A stretch of 64,000 nucleotides of DNA, taken from Streptomyces aurantiacus (lineage in GTDB: Bacteria; Actinomycetota; Actinomycetes; Streptomycetales; Streptomycetaceae). The stretch is taken from the NCBI RefSeq assembly GCF_027107535.1, contig NZ_CP114283.1, forward strand, positions 4,340,001 to 4,404,000, in the 5' to 3' direction. This document shows positions 26,492-34,822 of this stretch, in pieces; position 1 is the first letter of the stretch; the number at the start of each line of letters is the position of its first letter. The translations under genes and the position numbers were made by a program. The notes beneath the pieces were generated by a model. It ran no database searches. It was not told where the DNA came from and was given only the letters and a program-made list of their open reading frames with translations.

Positions 26492-27328
26492 TCAAGAAAC
26501 ACTTTCCGATTCCCTGGCCTCGGTCCGGCTGTCGCCCGACTTCGGGCGGCCCCGAGTGGTGAGGAACGACGCCATGAGGTCCTGTGCTTCGCGGCTGTCC
26601 GCCAGGGCGGCGATCAGCCGTGCCTCTTCGGCGAGGTGGCGCCGCAGTTCGTCACCGGCGCCGGCGCGCAGCAGGTCCTTCGCGGCGCGCAGTGCGCCAG
26701 TGGCGCCGGCGGCCAGATCGGCCGCGGTCCGGTGTGCCGCGTGGTCCAGTTCCTCGTCGTCCACGGCCCGGGAGACCAAGCCGCACCGTTCGGCGTCGTC
26801 GCCGGTCAGGAGCCGGTTGGTGAGAATCAGGTCCGTTGCCGTACGGGGGCCCACGAGGCGCGGCAGGAACCAGGAGGCCCCGCAGTCCGGCGTGAGCCCG
26901 ATCGCCGTGTACGCCAGCCGGAACCGCGCGGACCTGGCCGCCAGGACGATGTCGCCCACGAGTGCGAGGCCGATCCCGCCGCCCGCGGCCGCGCCGCGCA
27001 CGGCGGTCACCATCGGCACCGGTAGGTCGTACAGGGCCTGTATCGCGGTGTGCGCGGCGCTCGCCACGGCGTGCACGTAAGAGCCGGTCTCCGTGCCGCG
27101 GCCGGCGAATGCGCGGAGGTCACCACCTACGCAGAAGCTGCTGCCCGTCGCCCGTAGCAGGACCGCGCCGCCCGGGTCCGCGGCTACCTCGGCAGCTGTG
27201 TCCCGCAGTGCTTCGGCCGTTCTGAGGTCCAGGGCGTTGCCCCGTCCCGGGTCGTCCAGTCTCAGCTCAACGACCCCGTCGGGGTGGCGGACGATCCGGA
27301 CCGGTCCGGCGCTCGCGGAGAGGCTCAT
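26492..27328 (-). CDS. Enoyl-CoA hydratase/isomerase (crotonase family)
   Basis: 278 residues. Oxyanion-hole loops are SFCVGGDLRAFA and VRGAAAGGGIGLALVGD. The active-site helix is FRLAYTAIGLTPDCGASWFLPR, in which the first glutamate of true hydratases is not evident and an Asp (TPDCG) remains. This is typical of isomerase-like or divergent crotonases. It would act on an enoyl-CoA from the acyl-CoA dehydrogenases. It is divergent from the second acyl-CoA dehydrogenase and 88 bp from the unknown helical gene. Confidence 0.88.
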   Translation of the reverse strand: MSLSASAGPVRIVRHPDGVVELRLDDPGRGNALDLRTAEALRDTAAEVAADPGGAVLLRATGSSFCVGGDLRAFAGRGTETGSYVHAVASAAHTAIQALYDLPVPMVTAVRGAAAGGGIGLALVGDIVLAARSARFRLAYTAIGLTPDCGASWFLPRLVGPRTATDLILTNRLLTGDDAERCGLVSRAVDDEELDHAAHRTAADLAAGATGALRAAKDLLRAGAGDELRRHLAEEARLIAALADSREAQDLMASFLTTRGRPKSGDSRTEARESESVS

Positions 27329-27376
27329 GGACGTTTCTCCTGTCGTCTTCCCGTCGCCGGGTGCTTTCCGGCAAGA

Positions 27377-27396
27377 TACTGAAGACGCTATACAGT
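27377..27396. promoter_or_regulatory. Divergent promoter/operator candidate
   Basis: In the 74-bp gap between the crotonase and acyl-CoA dehydrogenase genes, TACTG (27377-27381) faces CAGT (27393-27396) around an A/T-rich core including CTATACAG. The TACTG half-site resembles those at 14693-14736. It may serve as operator and -10 region for both genes. Confidence 0.35.
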
Positions 27397-27402
27397 TTCT
27401 AG

Positions 27403-28662
27403 ATGCGACGGGTGCCGATGCCCGTACGCCTGCCGGCGGGAGGCCCCGTGCCCATCCAGTTCGATGTCGATCCGACCGTCGCCCAACTCGCTGAATCGAC
27501 CGCCGGGTTCGTGCGCGAGGTGGTCATTCCGGCCGAGCGCGAGTGCGGCGGGTCCGTGCACGACGCCCCCGAGACACTGCGGGAAACCCTGCAGAAGGCC
27601 GCCCGTGATGCGGGTGTGTTCGCTCCACATGTGCCGACGCGGTGGGGCGGGCACGGGCTCGACCTGCGCGGACAGGCGGTGGTGTTCGAAGCGGCGGGCT
27701 ACTCGCTGCTCGGACCCCTGGCGCTGAACTGCGCGGCGCCGGACGAGGGCAACATGCACCTGCTGGACAAGGTGGCCACCGAAGAGCAGAAGCAGACGTA
27801 TCTGCGCCCGCTGGCCGCGGGCGGGACACGGTCCTGCTTCGCCATGACCGAACCGGCTCCGGGGGCGGGTGCCGATCCCCGCTCCCTGCGGACCACCGCG
27901 ACCCGGGTTCCCGGCGGCTGGCGTATCGACGGGCGCAAGTGGTTCATCACCGGCGCCAACGGAGCCGGCTTCGCCATCGTCATGGCCCGGACCTCCGGCA
28001 ACCCCGGCGACCCGGGCGGCGCCACCATGTTCCTGGTCGACGCCGGCACTCCCGGCATGCGCATCGTCCGGGACATCGAGACCCTCGACGAGTCGCTCTT
28101 CGCCGGACACAGCGAGATCGTCTTCGAGGAGTGCGTGGTGGGGGAGGAGCAGGTGCTCGGCGCCGTGGACCGCGGCTTCGAAGGCGCTCAGGTCCGGCTC
28201 GGTCCCGCCCGGATGACCCACTGCATGCGCTGGCTGGGAGCTGCCCGCCGCGCCCAGGACGTCGCGCTGGAGCGGGCGGGCAGCCGGATGGCATTCGGCT
28301 CGGCACTGGGAGACCTTGGCATGGTCCAGCAGATGCTGGCCGACTCGGAGATCGACATCGAGGCGAGCCGCGCCCTGATCCTGCGTACCGCCTGGGAGTT
28401 GGACACCGGCTCGGCCGCCTCGCAGCTCACGTCGGTGTCCAAGACCTTCGTGGCGGAGGCGGTGAACCGAGTGGTCGACCGCGCGGTGCAGATCTGCGGA
28501 GCGCTCGGCATCTCGGCCGCCGACGCGCCGCTGGCCCGCTTGTACAGGGAGGTAAGACCGTTCCGTATCTACGACGGCCCCTCGGAGACGCACCGTTTCG
28601 CCATAGCGCGCCGCGCGGTAAGGCCCTATCGGCAGCCGCGCACGGGTGTGGCCGACGGCTGA
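27403..28662 (+). CDS. Acyl-CoA dehydrogenase
   Basis: 419 residues from ATG 27403; ATG 27418 and GTG 27448 are alternatives, and the conserved part starts after the latter. Seen: SCFAMTEPAPGAGAD (FAD/substrate loop), WRIDGRKWFITGANGA, RMAFGSALGDLGMVQQMLAD, and the end FRIYDGPSETHRFAIARR, where the usual catalytic Glu region reads YDGPSE. This long form suits larger or branched acyl-CoA substrates. It is the last gene of the catabolic island on this side and is transcribed away from the crotonase. Confidence 0.9.
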   Translation: MRRVPMPVRLPAGGPVPIQFDVDPTVAQLAESTAGFVREVVIPAERECGGSVHDAPETLRETLQKAARDAGVFAPHVPTRWGGHGLDLRGQAVVFEAAGYSLLGPLALNCAAPDEGNMHLLDKVATEEQKQTYLRPLAAGGTRSCFAMTEPAPGAGADPRSLRTTATRVPGGWRIDGRKWFITGANGAGFAIVMARTSGNPGDPGGATMFLVDAGTPGMRIVRDIETLDESLFAGHSEIVFEECVVGEEQVLGAVDRGFEGAQVRLGPARMTHCMRWLGAARRAQDVALERAGSRMAFGSALGDLGMVQQMLADSEIDIEASRALILRTAWELDTGSAASQLTSVSKTFVAEAVNRVVDRAVQICGALGISAADAPLARLYREVRPFRIYDGPSETHRFAIARRAVRPYRQPRTGVADG

Positions 28663-28919
28663 TGACGGCCGCCGGACGCGGCCACGGCAAGGCCGGTGCG
28701 GTCGACGTGGAGGCTGGTGTCCATGATGCGGCGCACGCCATGCTCAGGCGGGCGACCGATGTCGAGACCCTTGCCTCTGCGCTCGGCCCGTCAGGTGGTG
28801 AGCGTGGTCCGGATCGGTTCCCAGTGCGCATCGGAGAGGGGCCGCCGCGCCCATGCCGCGGCATCAGGGCACTGAGGTGCAGTACCGGAGGTGGAGAAGC
28901 AGCCCGGTGACCGGGCCGG
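28663..28919. other. Intergenic stretch without a supported gene
   Basis: 257 bp between the acyl-CoA dehydrogenase and the RsbW-like ATPase gene, which converge. Short open frames exist, but none has a start signal or recognisable motif. I see no convincing hairpin or repeat. Confidence 0.5.
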
Positions 28920-29393
28920 TCACATCAGCCGGCCTGCCGGGTGCCCGCCGGGATCGTCGGCCAGCACGATCGCGGCTTTGACGCGCTTGCCCACCGGCTC
29001 GCGGCGGATCTCGAAGCTGCGGCACACGGCCATCACGATCTCCAGGCCGTGCTTGCCGATCCGGTTCGGATCGGCTTCCTGCGGCACCGGCAGGGCAGGA
29101 TTGCCGTCCCAGACGCTGATTTCCACGGCGCCGCCGTTGACCTCCAGATCCAGCAGGCAAGGGCCGGGCGCGTACTTGTGCGCGTTGGTCACCAGCTCGC
29201 TGACCACCAGCTCCGCCAGGCCCATCGCCCGCTCTGACACCGGTATCCCGTGGACTGCCTGGACCTCGGTCATAAAACGGCGGGCCGCAACCCGGGCCAC
29301 ACCGATCCGCTCCCCGTCCTCCAGGGCGACTGCGGACCGTAGGGGACGGCTGGCCAGCGACTGACCCTCGTCTTCGTGCACCACTGGCCCCAT
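28920..29393 (-). CDS. RsbW/SpoIIAB-like ATP-binding regulatory protein
   Basis: 157 residues. A GHKL ATPase domain is visible: LAELVVSELVTNAHKYAPG (N box), VWDGNPALPVPQ (the G1 box, where DxGxG is partly degenerate) and GKHGLEIVMAVC (G2 box). These small proteins bind anti-sigma antagonists or act as anti-sigma kinases; Streptomyces has many orphans. A SpoIIE-type phosphatase at 31667 could be its partner in a switch, but they are not in one operon. Confidence 0.85.
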   Translation of the reverse strand: MGPVVHEDEGQSLASRPLRSAVALEDGERIGVARVAARRFMTEVQAVHGIPVSERAMGLAELVVSELVTNAHKYAPGPCLLDLEVNGGAVEISVWDGNPALPVPQEADPNRIGKHGLEIVMAVCRSFEIRREPVGKRVKAAIVLADDPGGHPAGRLM

Positions 29394-29680
29394 ACCGCCA
29401 CCTTGTTCTGAGCAATCCGGCTAAGGGCGTTCAGATACCCCCGAAATCCGACCCCACGCACAACCTCGCATCACGGTTGTACGAGTCGCTCATGGATGAC
29501 CGCGCCGGGGAGAGTGGCCCCGGCAACCGATGAGCTGGCCGTCCGGGCAAGGGCGGTGGTACGGACGGTGTACCGCAGGAGCCTTCCTCGGCCTGGGCGG
29601 ACCCCGTCCGGTGCCCTTGTCGCTGCTCGACGGCCGACTGCCTCCCCGTCGGACACTCAGAAAACCTGTGTTGGCCGGAG

Positions 29681-29709
29681 TAGACATTGGGTGGTGATGT
29701 GGTTATGGT
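29681..29709 (+). promoter_or_regulatory. Candidate sigma70-type promoter for the MerR leader
   Basis: TAGACA (29681-29686), 17 bp, then TATGGT (29704-29709) fits the HrdB consensus (TTGACA, TAnnnT) well. An inverted repeat TCTCTC/GAGAGA (29711-29716 and 29725-29730) follows directly. Transcription would begin near 29716, giving a roughly 660-nt leader before the MerR-like gene. Confidence 0.5.
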
Positions 29710-29763
29710 TTCTCTCGTAGATCAGAGAGACAGCAAGGCCTGGCAGACACGAACTGCCTGGCG

Positions 29764-30115
29764 GCAGTACGTAGTTGCAGTGCGCAAGACGGTGCGGTGG
29801 TGGAGTTCCGGAGCCAGGGTTGCAGGACGGTGACGGGACTGACGACCGGACCGGGTGGCCCGCAGTGATCAGGGGCCGCCGTCAGCAGTACCGCAGTGGC
29901 AGTACCCGCAAGTGAAGTTCGCAGTACCCAGCAGTGCAGTCAGTGAGCGGTACCTCGGTGAAGGCGTCGGCTGCGGACGCGCGCACCGGGAGGTTCGGCA
30001 GTGGGGTTCCAAGCCAGAGCAGATGCAGGACGGGCGACGGGGCTGGCTGCCGAAGCGCGGCGCTGTCACAGGCCGCCAGCAGTTCGCATCACCAGCAGTG
30101 CGCAGGAGCAGTACC
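29764..30115 (+). repeat. Dispersed GCAGTACC/GCAGTGC word repeats
   Basis: GCAGTACC occurs at 29885, 29899, 29921 and 30108, with GCAGTACG at 29764. GCAGTGC occurs at 29777, 29931 and 30095, and GCAGTGG at 29893 and 29998. Four of the copies sit at 29885-29906 and 29921-29928, nearly end to end. All are on the same strand within 352 bp. Confidence 0.75.
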
Positions 30116-30322
30116 AGCATTGAGGGAATGAACGGAGGAAGTGGGCGCCATCAGGATCGCCCGGGCGGCTTGTTGAGTCCGGGTACCGCAGGACATCGAT
30201 AGTGAGGTGGTCTCCGGTCGAGCAACCGCGATCCCAGCATTCCCGGCAGCAGTTCGGTCGGGCGTGCGGTGACAGAAGGCCGGCGCAGTAACAGGGCCGG
30301 CAGATGGTGTAGCAGTTCCTTC

Positions 30323-30352
30323 GGGCCCTGGCGCCGTACGGCGCCAGGGCCC
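30323..30352 (+). promoter_or_regulatory. 30-bp perfect palindrome (hairpin) before the MerR start
   Basis: GGGCCCTGGCGCCGT (30323-30337) is followed at once by its exact reverse complement (30338-30352). As RNA it would fold into a very stable hairpin, with a loop formed from the GTAC centre, 25 nt before the start codon. No U-run follows, so it may act as an attenuator, ribosome block or stability element rather than as a plain terminator. Confidence 0.7.
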
Positions 30353-30377
30353 TCCACGCGTGCCACAGAGAGGTCAG

Positions 30378-30710
30378 ATGACAGCAGACGATTCCTTCGG
30401 CCGTCTCGACGATGACGACTACCCCGCCTACACCATGGGCCGGGCCGCTGAGATGCTCGGCACTACGCAGGGCTTCCTGCGCGCCATCGGCGAACACCGC
30501 CTGATCACTCCGCTGCGCTCCGCGGGCGGCCACCGCCGCTACTCCCGCTACCAGCTGCGCATCGCCGCACGGGCCCGGGAACTCGTCGACCAGGGCACCC
30601 CCATCGAGGCCGCCTGCCGCATCATCATCCTCGAAGACCAGCTCGAGGAAGCCCAGCGCATCAACGCCGAACACCGCCGCACCGCAACCCCGCACCCGGC
30701 CGGCGTCTGA
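30378..30710 (+). CDS. Small MerR/BldC-like DNA-binding regulator
   Basis: 110 residues from ATG 30378 behind AGAGG. The winged-helix DNA-binding domain is YTMGRAAEMLGTTQGFLRAI (about residues 18-37), and the wing is PLRSAGGHRRYSRYQLRIA. There is only a short C-terminal helix and no effector domain, as in BldC-type proteins, which bind DNA as head-to-tail oligomers on direct repeats. It sits directly behind the long leader with its repeated GCAGT words, which could be its own binding sites; that link is inference. Confidence 0.9.
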   Translation: MTADDSFGRLDDDDYPAYTMGRAAEMLGTTQGFLRAIGEHRLITPLRSAGGHRRYSRYQLRIAARARELVDQGTPIEAACRIIILEDQLEEAQRINAEHRRTATPHPAGV

Positions 30711-30746
30711 CCCGCCCTCTTCCGCCGAATTCAAGAATATGAGCGC

Positions 30747-31538
30747 ATGATCGCCGAAGATGCCCAGTCGCCCGTGCGGGGACGGGAGCCGGAGCCCCGT
30801 CCCGGCAGCCCGCGAACCCCCTCGACTGATGCCCGTGCAGGCGCGGTTGGCCGGTCGGCTGCCGGGCAGGCAGCCGCCGACCTGGAAGCCGGGGTGGAGC
30901 GCGCCGCGACCGCGCTGAAGCCGATGCTGCGGGGCTGGCTGCACGCCGGGGTGTTCCCCCTCGCGTTGGCCGGGGGCATCGTCCTGATCGCCGTTTCGCG
31001 CACGGGCGCGGCTGTGGCGGCCTGCGCGGTGTACGCGGTGTCGGCCTGCCTGCTGTTCGGCACCAGCGCGGTCTACCACCGCGGGACGTGGGGTCCGCGC
31101 GGTGAGGCGGTTCTGCGGCGGCTGGACCACGCGAACATCTTCCTGATCATTGCCGGCACGTACACACCGTTGGCGGTACTGCTGCTGCCCGAAGGCCGTC
31201 AGAGGGTGCTGCTGGCGGTGGTGTGGGCTGGCGCGCTGGCCGGGATCGCCTTCCGCATCTTGTGGATCGGGGCTCCCCGGTGGCTCTACACCCCGTGTTA
31301 CATCGCGTTGGGCTGGGTGGCCGTCTTCAATCTGCCCGACTTCGCGCACGCCGGCGGCGCCGGCGTCGTTGCCCTCGTCATAGCCGGTGGTCTGCTCTAC
31401 ACCGCGGGAGCCGTGGTCTACGGGCTCAAGCGCCCGGACCCCTCACCGGCCTGGTTCGGCTTCCACGAGGTCTTCCACGCCCTGACCATCGCCGCCTTCA
31501 CCGCGCACTACACCGCCATCCTCCTCGCAGCCACCTGA
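30747..31538 (+). CDS. Hemolysin III / PAQR-family membrane protein
   Basis: 263 residues with a roughly 55-residue polar N-terminus and seven membrane segments. The family metal-site residues are present: SAVYHRGTWG (Ser...His), RLDHANIFLIIAGTYTP (Asp, His) and FHEVFHALTIAAF (two His). PAQR proteins are zinc-dependent hydrolases or receptors; bacterial function is unclear and the hemolysin name is historical. No strong ribosome-binding site precedes ATG 30747, so the true start may be further in. Confidence 0.88.
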   Translation: MIAEDAQSPVRGREPEPRPGSPRTPSTDARAGAVGRSAAGQAAADLEAGVERAATALKPMLRGWLHAGVFPLALAGGIVLIAVSRTGAAVAACAVYAVSACLLFGTSAVYHRGTWGPRGEAVLRRLDHANIFLIIAGTYTPLAVLLLPEGRQRVLLAVVWAGALAGIAFRILWIGAPRWLYTPCYIALGWVAVFNLPDFAHAGGAGVVALVIAGGLLYTAGAVVYGLKRPDPSPAWFGFHEVFHALTIAAFTAHYTAILLAAT

Positions 31539-31666
31539 CGGTGTTACGTAGCGGGCACAAGGTGGGCCGGTGGTGAAGTGTGACCTGTCCGGGTACCGGG
31601 ATCGGAACAGGTCTTCCGCGTCTTCCGGCGAAGTCCTGAGCGTCATCGAGCAATGAAGGAGTCGCT

Positions 31667-32977
31667 GTGACTGTAGGAGGGCCGAACGGCGGGCGAGTCT
31701 CTCGTCCTGCCGGGGACGAGAGCGGCCGGGGCCGGGAGATGACTTTGGCGGGGACGCTGGAGGCGGCGGAGGCCGCGGCGCCCGTGGAGTCGCTCGACGT
31801 GGTCGCGCGCATGCTCAAGGAGCGCCTCGGGGCCGTGTCGGTGTCGTTCCTGATCACCGACTTCACCGGCAGTTCGGTCGTACGGCTGGGGGCGGCGGGC
31901 AGCGTTGATATCGATGAACCCGCCCGGCGCATCACGCTGCGGGGCACCCTGTACGACGATGTGATCCGTACCCAGCGGCCGGGCGTGGAGGACAAGGGTG
32001 AGAGCGCGCCGGTGCGCATCGTCGCCCCGGTGACCAACCGCGGGGACGCCATCGGGCTCCTCGAACTGTTCCTGCCCACAGCGCCGGACGCGGAGGTGAT
32101 GCGGGAGATCGGCGAGACCGCGCACGCGCTGGCGTATCTCGTCATCGCGAACCGGTCCTTCACCGACGTGTACCAGTGGGGACGCCGGACCAAGCCGCTG
32201 AGTCTGGCCGCGGAGATCCAGCACCGGCTGCTCCCGGCGTCGCTGGCGTGCGAGGCGGCGCAGTTCGCGGTGGCCGGGTCGCTGGAGCCGGCCGACCACG
32301 TCGGGGGTGACACCTTCGACTACGCGATCGGCCGGGACACCGTCCAGCTCTCCGTCACCGATGCCATGGGGCACGATGTCGAGGCCGCGCTGCTGGCCAC
32401 CCTCGCGGTGGGCGCCCTGCGCCGGGCCCGGCGGGCCGGTGCCGATCTCGCCGAGCAGGCCCGCCAGGCAGACCAGGCCATGCGCGAGCACGGCCACAAG
32501 GGCTACGTCACCGGCCAGCTCCTGCGTATCAGCCTGCTCGACGGCAAGACCGAGTTCGTCAACGCCGGGCACCCCTGGCCGCTGCGGATGCGGGACGGCC
32601 AGGTGCGGGAGATCACTCCGACGGTCGATATGCCGTTCGGCTTCGACACCCCTCATACCTACCGGGTCCAGTCGCTGGACCTGCGTCCGGGCGACCGGCT
32701 GGTGATGCTGACCGACGGCATGCTGGAGCACAACGCAGGCGACCTCGATCTGTCCGACCTGATCGAGCGCACCCGCGCGCTGCATCCCCGCGAGGCCGCC
32801 CGCACTCTCATCGCGGCGATCGTCGACGCCAACGACGGCCACCTGCAGGACGACGCCACCGTCATGTGCCTGGACTGGCACGGCACCAACCACTCCCAGC
32901 GGGACGCCGCCACCGGCGCCGACCTCACCGACGCCTCCCAACCGTCAAGGACGGGACAGACCACTCCGGGGCGATGA
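31667..32977 (+). CDS. SpoIIE-type PP2C serine phosphatase with N-terminal GAF-like sensor
   Basis: 436 residues from GTG 31667 behind AAGGAG. Residues about 40-170 form a GAF-like sensor domain (SVSFLITDFTGSSVVRLG, then VRIVAPVTNRGDAIGLLEL). The C-terminal 230 residues are the phosphatase: SLAAEIQHRLLP, DHVGGDTFDY, SVTDAMGHDVEAAL and the metal-binding DDATVMCLDWHG. Such enzymes dephosphorylate anti-sigma-factor antagonists in partner-switching stress control. A GGGTAC at 31591-31596 resembles a stress-sigma -10 element but lacks a clear -35 match. Confidence 0.9.
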   Translation: MTVGGPNGGRVSRPAGDESGRGREMTLAGTLEAAEAAAPVESLDVVARMLKERLGAVSVSFLITDFTGSSVVRLGAAGSVDIDEPARRITLRGTLYDDVIRTQRPGVEDKGESAPVRIVAPVTNRGDAIGLLELFLPTAPDAEVMREIGETAHALAYLVIANRSFTDVYQWGRRTKPLSLAAEIQHRLLPASLACEAAQFAVAGSLEPADHVGGDTFDYAIGRDTVQLSVTDAMGHDVEAALLATLAVGALRRARRAGADLAEQARQADQAMREHGHKGYVTGQLLRISLLDGKTEFVNAGHPWPLRMRDGQVREITPTVDMPFGFDTPHTYRVQSLDLRPGDRLVMLTDGMLEHNAGDLDLSDLIERTRALHPREAARTLIAAIVDANDGHLQDDATVMCLDWHGTNHSQRDAATGADLTDASQPSRTGQTTPGR

Positions 32978-33007
32978 TCCTGGGCGTTTGGTGGCGAGCC
33001 CGGACGA

Positions 33008-33028
33008 GCAGCGGGAGGCCCTCGCTGC
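33008..33028. terminator. Possible weak terminator between convergent genes
   Basis: GCAGCG (33008-33013) and CGCTGC (33023-33028) form a short stem in the 54-bp gap between the phosphatase and trxB, which converge. The stem is only 6 bp. Confidence 0.35.
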
Positions 33029-33031
33029 GCC

Positions 33032-34021
33032 TTACGCGGGGACCGGGGCGAGGGAGTGTTCGTCGCCCAGTGCCGCGAGGTGGCGTTCGGCGTCCAGGGC
33101 GGCCTGGCAGCCGCTGGCGGCGGCGGTGATGGCCTGGCGGTAGGTGTGGTCGACGACGTCACCGGCGGCGAAGACGCCGGGCAGGTCGGTACGCGTTGAG
33201 GGCGCGTCGACGGTCAGGTAGCCCTGTTCGTCCAGGTCCAGCTGGCCCTTGAACAGTTCGGTCCGCGGGTCGTGCCCGATCGCGATGAACAGGCCCGTCA
33301 CGTCCAGGTCGCGGGTAGCGCCGGTGAACACGTCGCGCAGCACGACGCCGGCGAGCTTGCCGTCCTGCTCCTTGATCTCGGCGATCTCACTGTCGAAGGC
33401 GAAGGAGATCTTGTCGTCGGCGAAGGCGCGGTTTTGCATGACCTGGGAGGCGCGCAGGGCGGAGCGGCGGTGCACGACGGTCACGGAGCGGGCGAAGCGG
33501 GTGAGGAAGGTGGCCTCCTCCATCGCGGTGTCGCCGCCGCCGACCACGACGATGTCGCGGTCACGGAAGAAGAACCCGTCGCACGTCGCGCACCAGGACA
33601 CGCCCCGCCCGGAGAGCTCGTCCTCCTTGGGCAGACCGAGCTTGCGGTAGCCGGACCCGGTGGCGACGATGACGGCCTTCGCCCGGTGCACGGTGCCGGC
33701 CGTGTCGGTGACGGTCTTGATGTCCCCGGTCAGGTCCACTTCGACGATGTCGTCATCGACCATCTCCGCGCCGAAGCGCATCGCCTGGGCCCGCATGTTC
33801 TCCATGAGGACCGGGCCGTCGATGCCCTCGGGGAAGCCGGGGAAGTTCTCGACCTCGGTCGTCGTGGTCAGCGCCCCGCCGACGAAGATCGCGCCGCCGA
33901 AGACGAGCGGCTTGAGCTCCGCTCGGGCGGTGTAGAGGGCGGCGGTGTATCCGGCGGGGCCGGAGCCGATGACAATGACGTCCCGCACACCGTCGGTGGT
34001 CGTGCCGCTCACACCGCTCAC
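33032..34021 (-). CDS. trxB: Thioredoxin-disulfide reductase
   Basis: 329 residues, normal length. FAD site [18 protein letters not shown], redox-active SWCATCDG (CxxC), NADPH site [15 protein letters not shown], and the C-terminal [20 protein letters not shown]. It reduces thioredoxin with NADPH. Its ATG overlaps the arsenate reductase stop by 4 bp; since that reductase type is recycled by thioredoxin, this copy is probably dedicated to arsenate reduction rather than being the housekeeping trxB near oriC. Confidence 0.95.
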   Translation of the reverse strand: MSGVSGTTTDGVRDVIVIGSGPAGYTAALYTARAELKPLVFGGAIFVGGALTTTTEVENFPGFPEGIDGPVLMENMRAQAMRFGAEMVDDDIVEVDLTGDIKTVTDTAGTVHRAKAVIVATGSGYRKLGLPKEDELSGRGVSWCATCDGFFFRDRDIVVVGGGDTAMEEATFLTRFARSVTVVHRRSALRASQVMQNRAFADDKISFAFDSEIAEIKEQDGKLAGVVLRDVFTGATRDLDVTGLFIAIGHDPRTELFKGQLDLDEQGYLTVDAPSTRTDLPGVFAAGDVVDHTYRQAITAAASGCQAALDAERHLAALGDEHSLAPVPA

Positions 34022-34437
34022 GCCTCCTGCTTGGCGTCGATCTCGGCGATCAGGATCTCGATGCGGGTCTTGATCTCGTCGCGGATGGGGCGCACCGACT
34101 CGACGCCCTTGCCGGCCGGGTCCTCGAGGGCCCAGTCCAGGTACTTCTTGCCGGGGAAGATCGGGCAGGCGTCGCCGCAGCCCATGGTGATGACGTAGTC
34201 GGATGCCTGGACGGCCTCGGTGGTGAGGATCTTGGGCTTGGCCTCGGCGATGTCGACGCCGACTTCCCTCATCGCCTCGACGGCGGCCGGGTTGACCTGG
34301 TCGCCCGGGATCGAGCCGGCGGAGCGGACCTCGATCCGGTCACCCGCGAGATGGTTCAGGAATCCGGCGGCCATCTGGGAGCGGCCGGCGTTGTGGACGC
34401 AGACGAAGAGCACGGAGGCGAGCGGGGCGGTGGACAT
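34018..34437 (-). CDS. arsC: Thioredoxin-coupled arsenate reductase
   Basis: 139 residues of the low-molecular-weight phosphatase fold. The P-loop is [12 protein letters not shown] (CX5R). Further cysteines are in [13 protein letters not shown], giving the Cys triad of thioredoxin-dependent ArsC enzymes. It reduces arsenate to arsenite, which the ACR3 pump encoded across the divergent promoter exports. It is coupled to trxB downstream and follows the small three-helix gene by 17 bp. Confidence 0.93.
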   Translation of the reverse strand: MSTAPLASVLFVCVHNAGRSQMAAGFLNHLAGDRIEVRSAGSIPGDQVNPAAVEAMREVGVDIAEAKPKILTTEAVQASDYVITMGCGDACPIFPGKKYLDWALEDPAGKGVESVRPIRDEIKTRIEILIAEIDAKQEA

Positions 34438-34454
34438 GGGTTCTTCCTTCAGGA

Positions 34455-34748
34455 TCAGCGGCGGTTCAGGCGGTCAGGGAGGACAGCAGCGAACAGCACG
34501 CGCGGCAGCCCGCTGCCGGGGGCGCCCTGGACGTGGGCGAGGGCGTCAAGGCGTTCCGCGGTGAAGCGTTCGGCCGGCACGACCAGGTGCGTGCGTATCT
34601 GCGCGGTGGAGGCCGGGAGGCTGTAGGAGTCGGTGAGCAGCGCCTGGACGGTCTCGGCGGAGAAGCGGGCGGCGGGCCGGGTGGCGAGGCGGGCGACTCC
34701 GGCGGCCAGGCGCCGGTCGGGCAGGAGGGGTGGGGACGAGGTGGACAC
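34455..34748 (-). CDS. Three-helix-bundle dimerisation-domain protein of the arsenic locus
   Basis: 97 residues from GTG 34748. The pattern VQALLTDSYSL, then AQIRTHLVVPAERFTAERLD resembles the small helical N-terminal domain often found fused to, or beside, actinobacterial arsenate reductases. There is no catalytic motif. As the first gene of the arsC-trxB operon it may act as a dimerisation partner of the reductase. The family assignment is from memory of the pattern. Confidence 0.7.
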   Translation of the reverse strand: MSTSSPPLLPDRRLAAGVARLATRPAARFSAETVQALLTDSYSLPASTAQIRTHLVVPAERFTAERLDALAHVQGAPGSGLPRVLFAAVLPDRLNRR

Positions 34749-34789
34749 GGGGACTCCTTCGACGCGTCCAATAAGTCAGCCCGCGCTGG

Positions 34790-34812
34790 TGTCAGCACGT
34801 GATGATGTGACA
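34790..34812. promoter_or_regulatory. Candidate ArsR operator in the divergent ars promoter
   Basis: TGTCA (34790-34794) and TGACA (34808-34812) form an inverted repeat with 13 bp between, in the 74-bp gap separating the arsC-side and arsR operons. An ArsR dimer bound here could repress both directions. Confidence 0.5.
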
Positions 34813-34822
34813 GTATCAGGGC

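Larger units (their letters stand above)
29716..30377 (+). ncRNA. Long structured 5' leader or non-coding RNA upstream of the MerR-like gene
   Basis: No frame across this stretch looks coding on either strand. It is rich in short hairpins (GGCAG 29742-29746 with CTGCC 29754-29758, and others) and in repeated GCAGT words, and ends in a 30-bp perfect palindrome at 30323-30352. Base use is visibly less G/C-rich than in the neighbours. I recall a similar leader before homologous small MerR genes in other Streptomyces, which I cannot verify here. A regulatory leader RNA or an independent non-coding RNA are both possible. Confidence 0.55.

Noticed and set aside
29496..29720. A 74-residue plus-strand frame upstream of the MerR leader
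   Set aside because: It ends across the candidate promoter and has arginine-rich shadow-like composition.
29764..30115. A CRISPR array or minisatellite in the GCAGT-rich leader
   Set aside because: Words are 7-8 bp with irregular spacing; there are no constant-length repeats and spacers and no cas genes.
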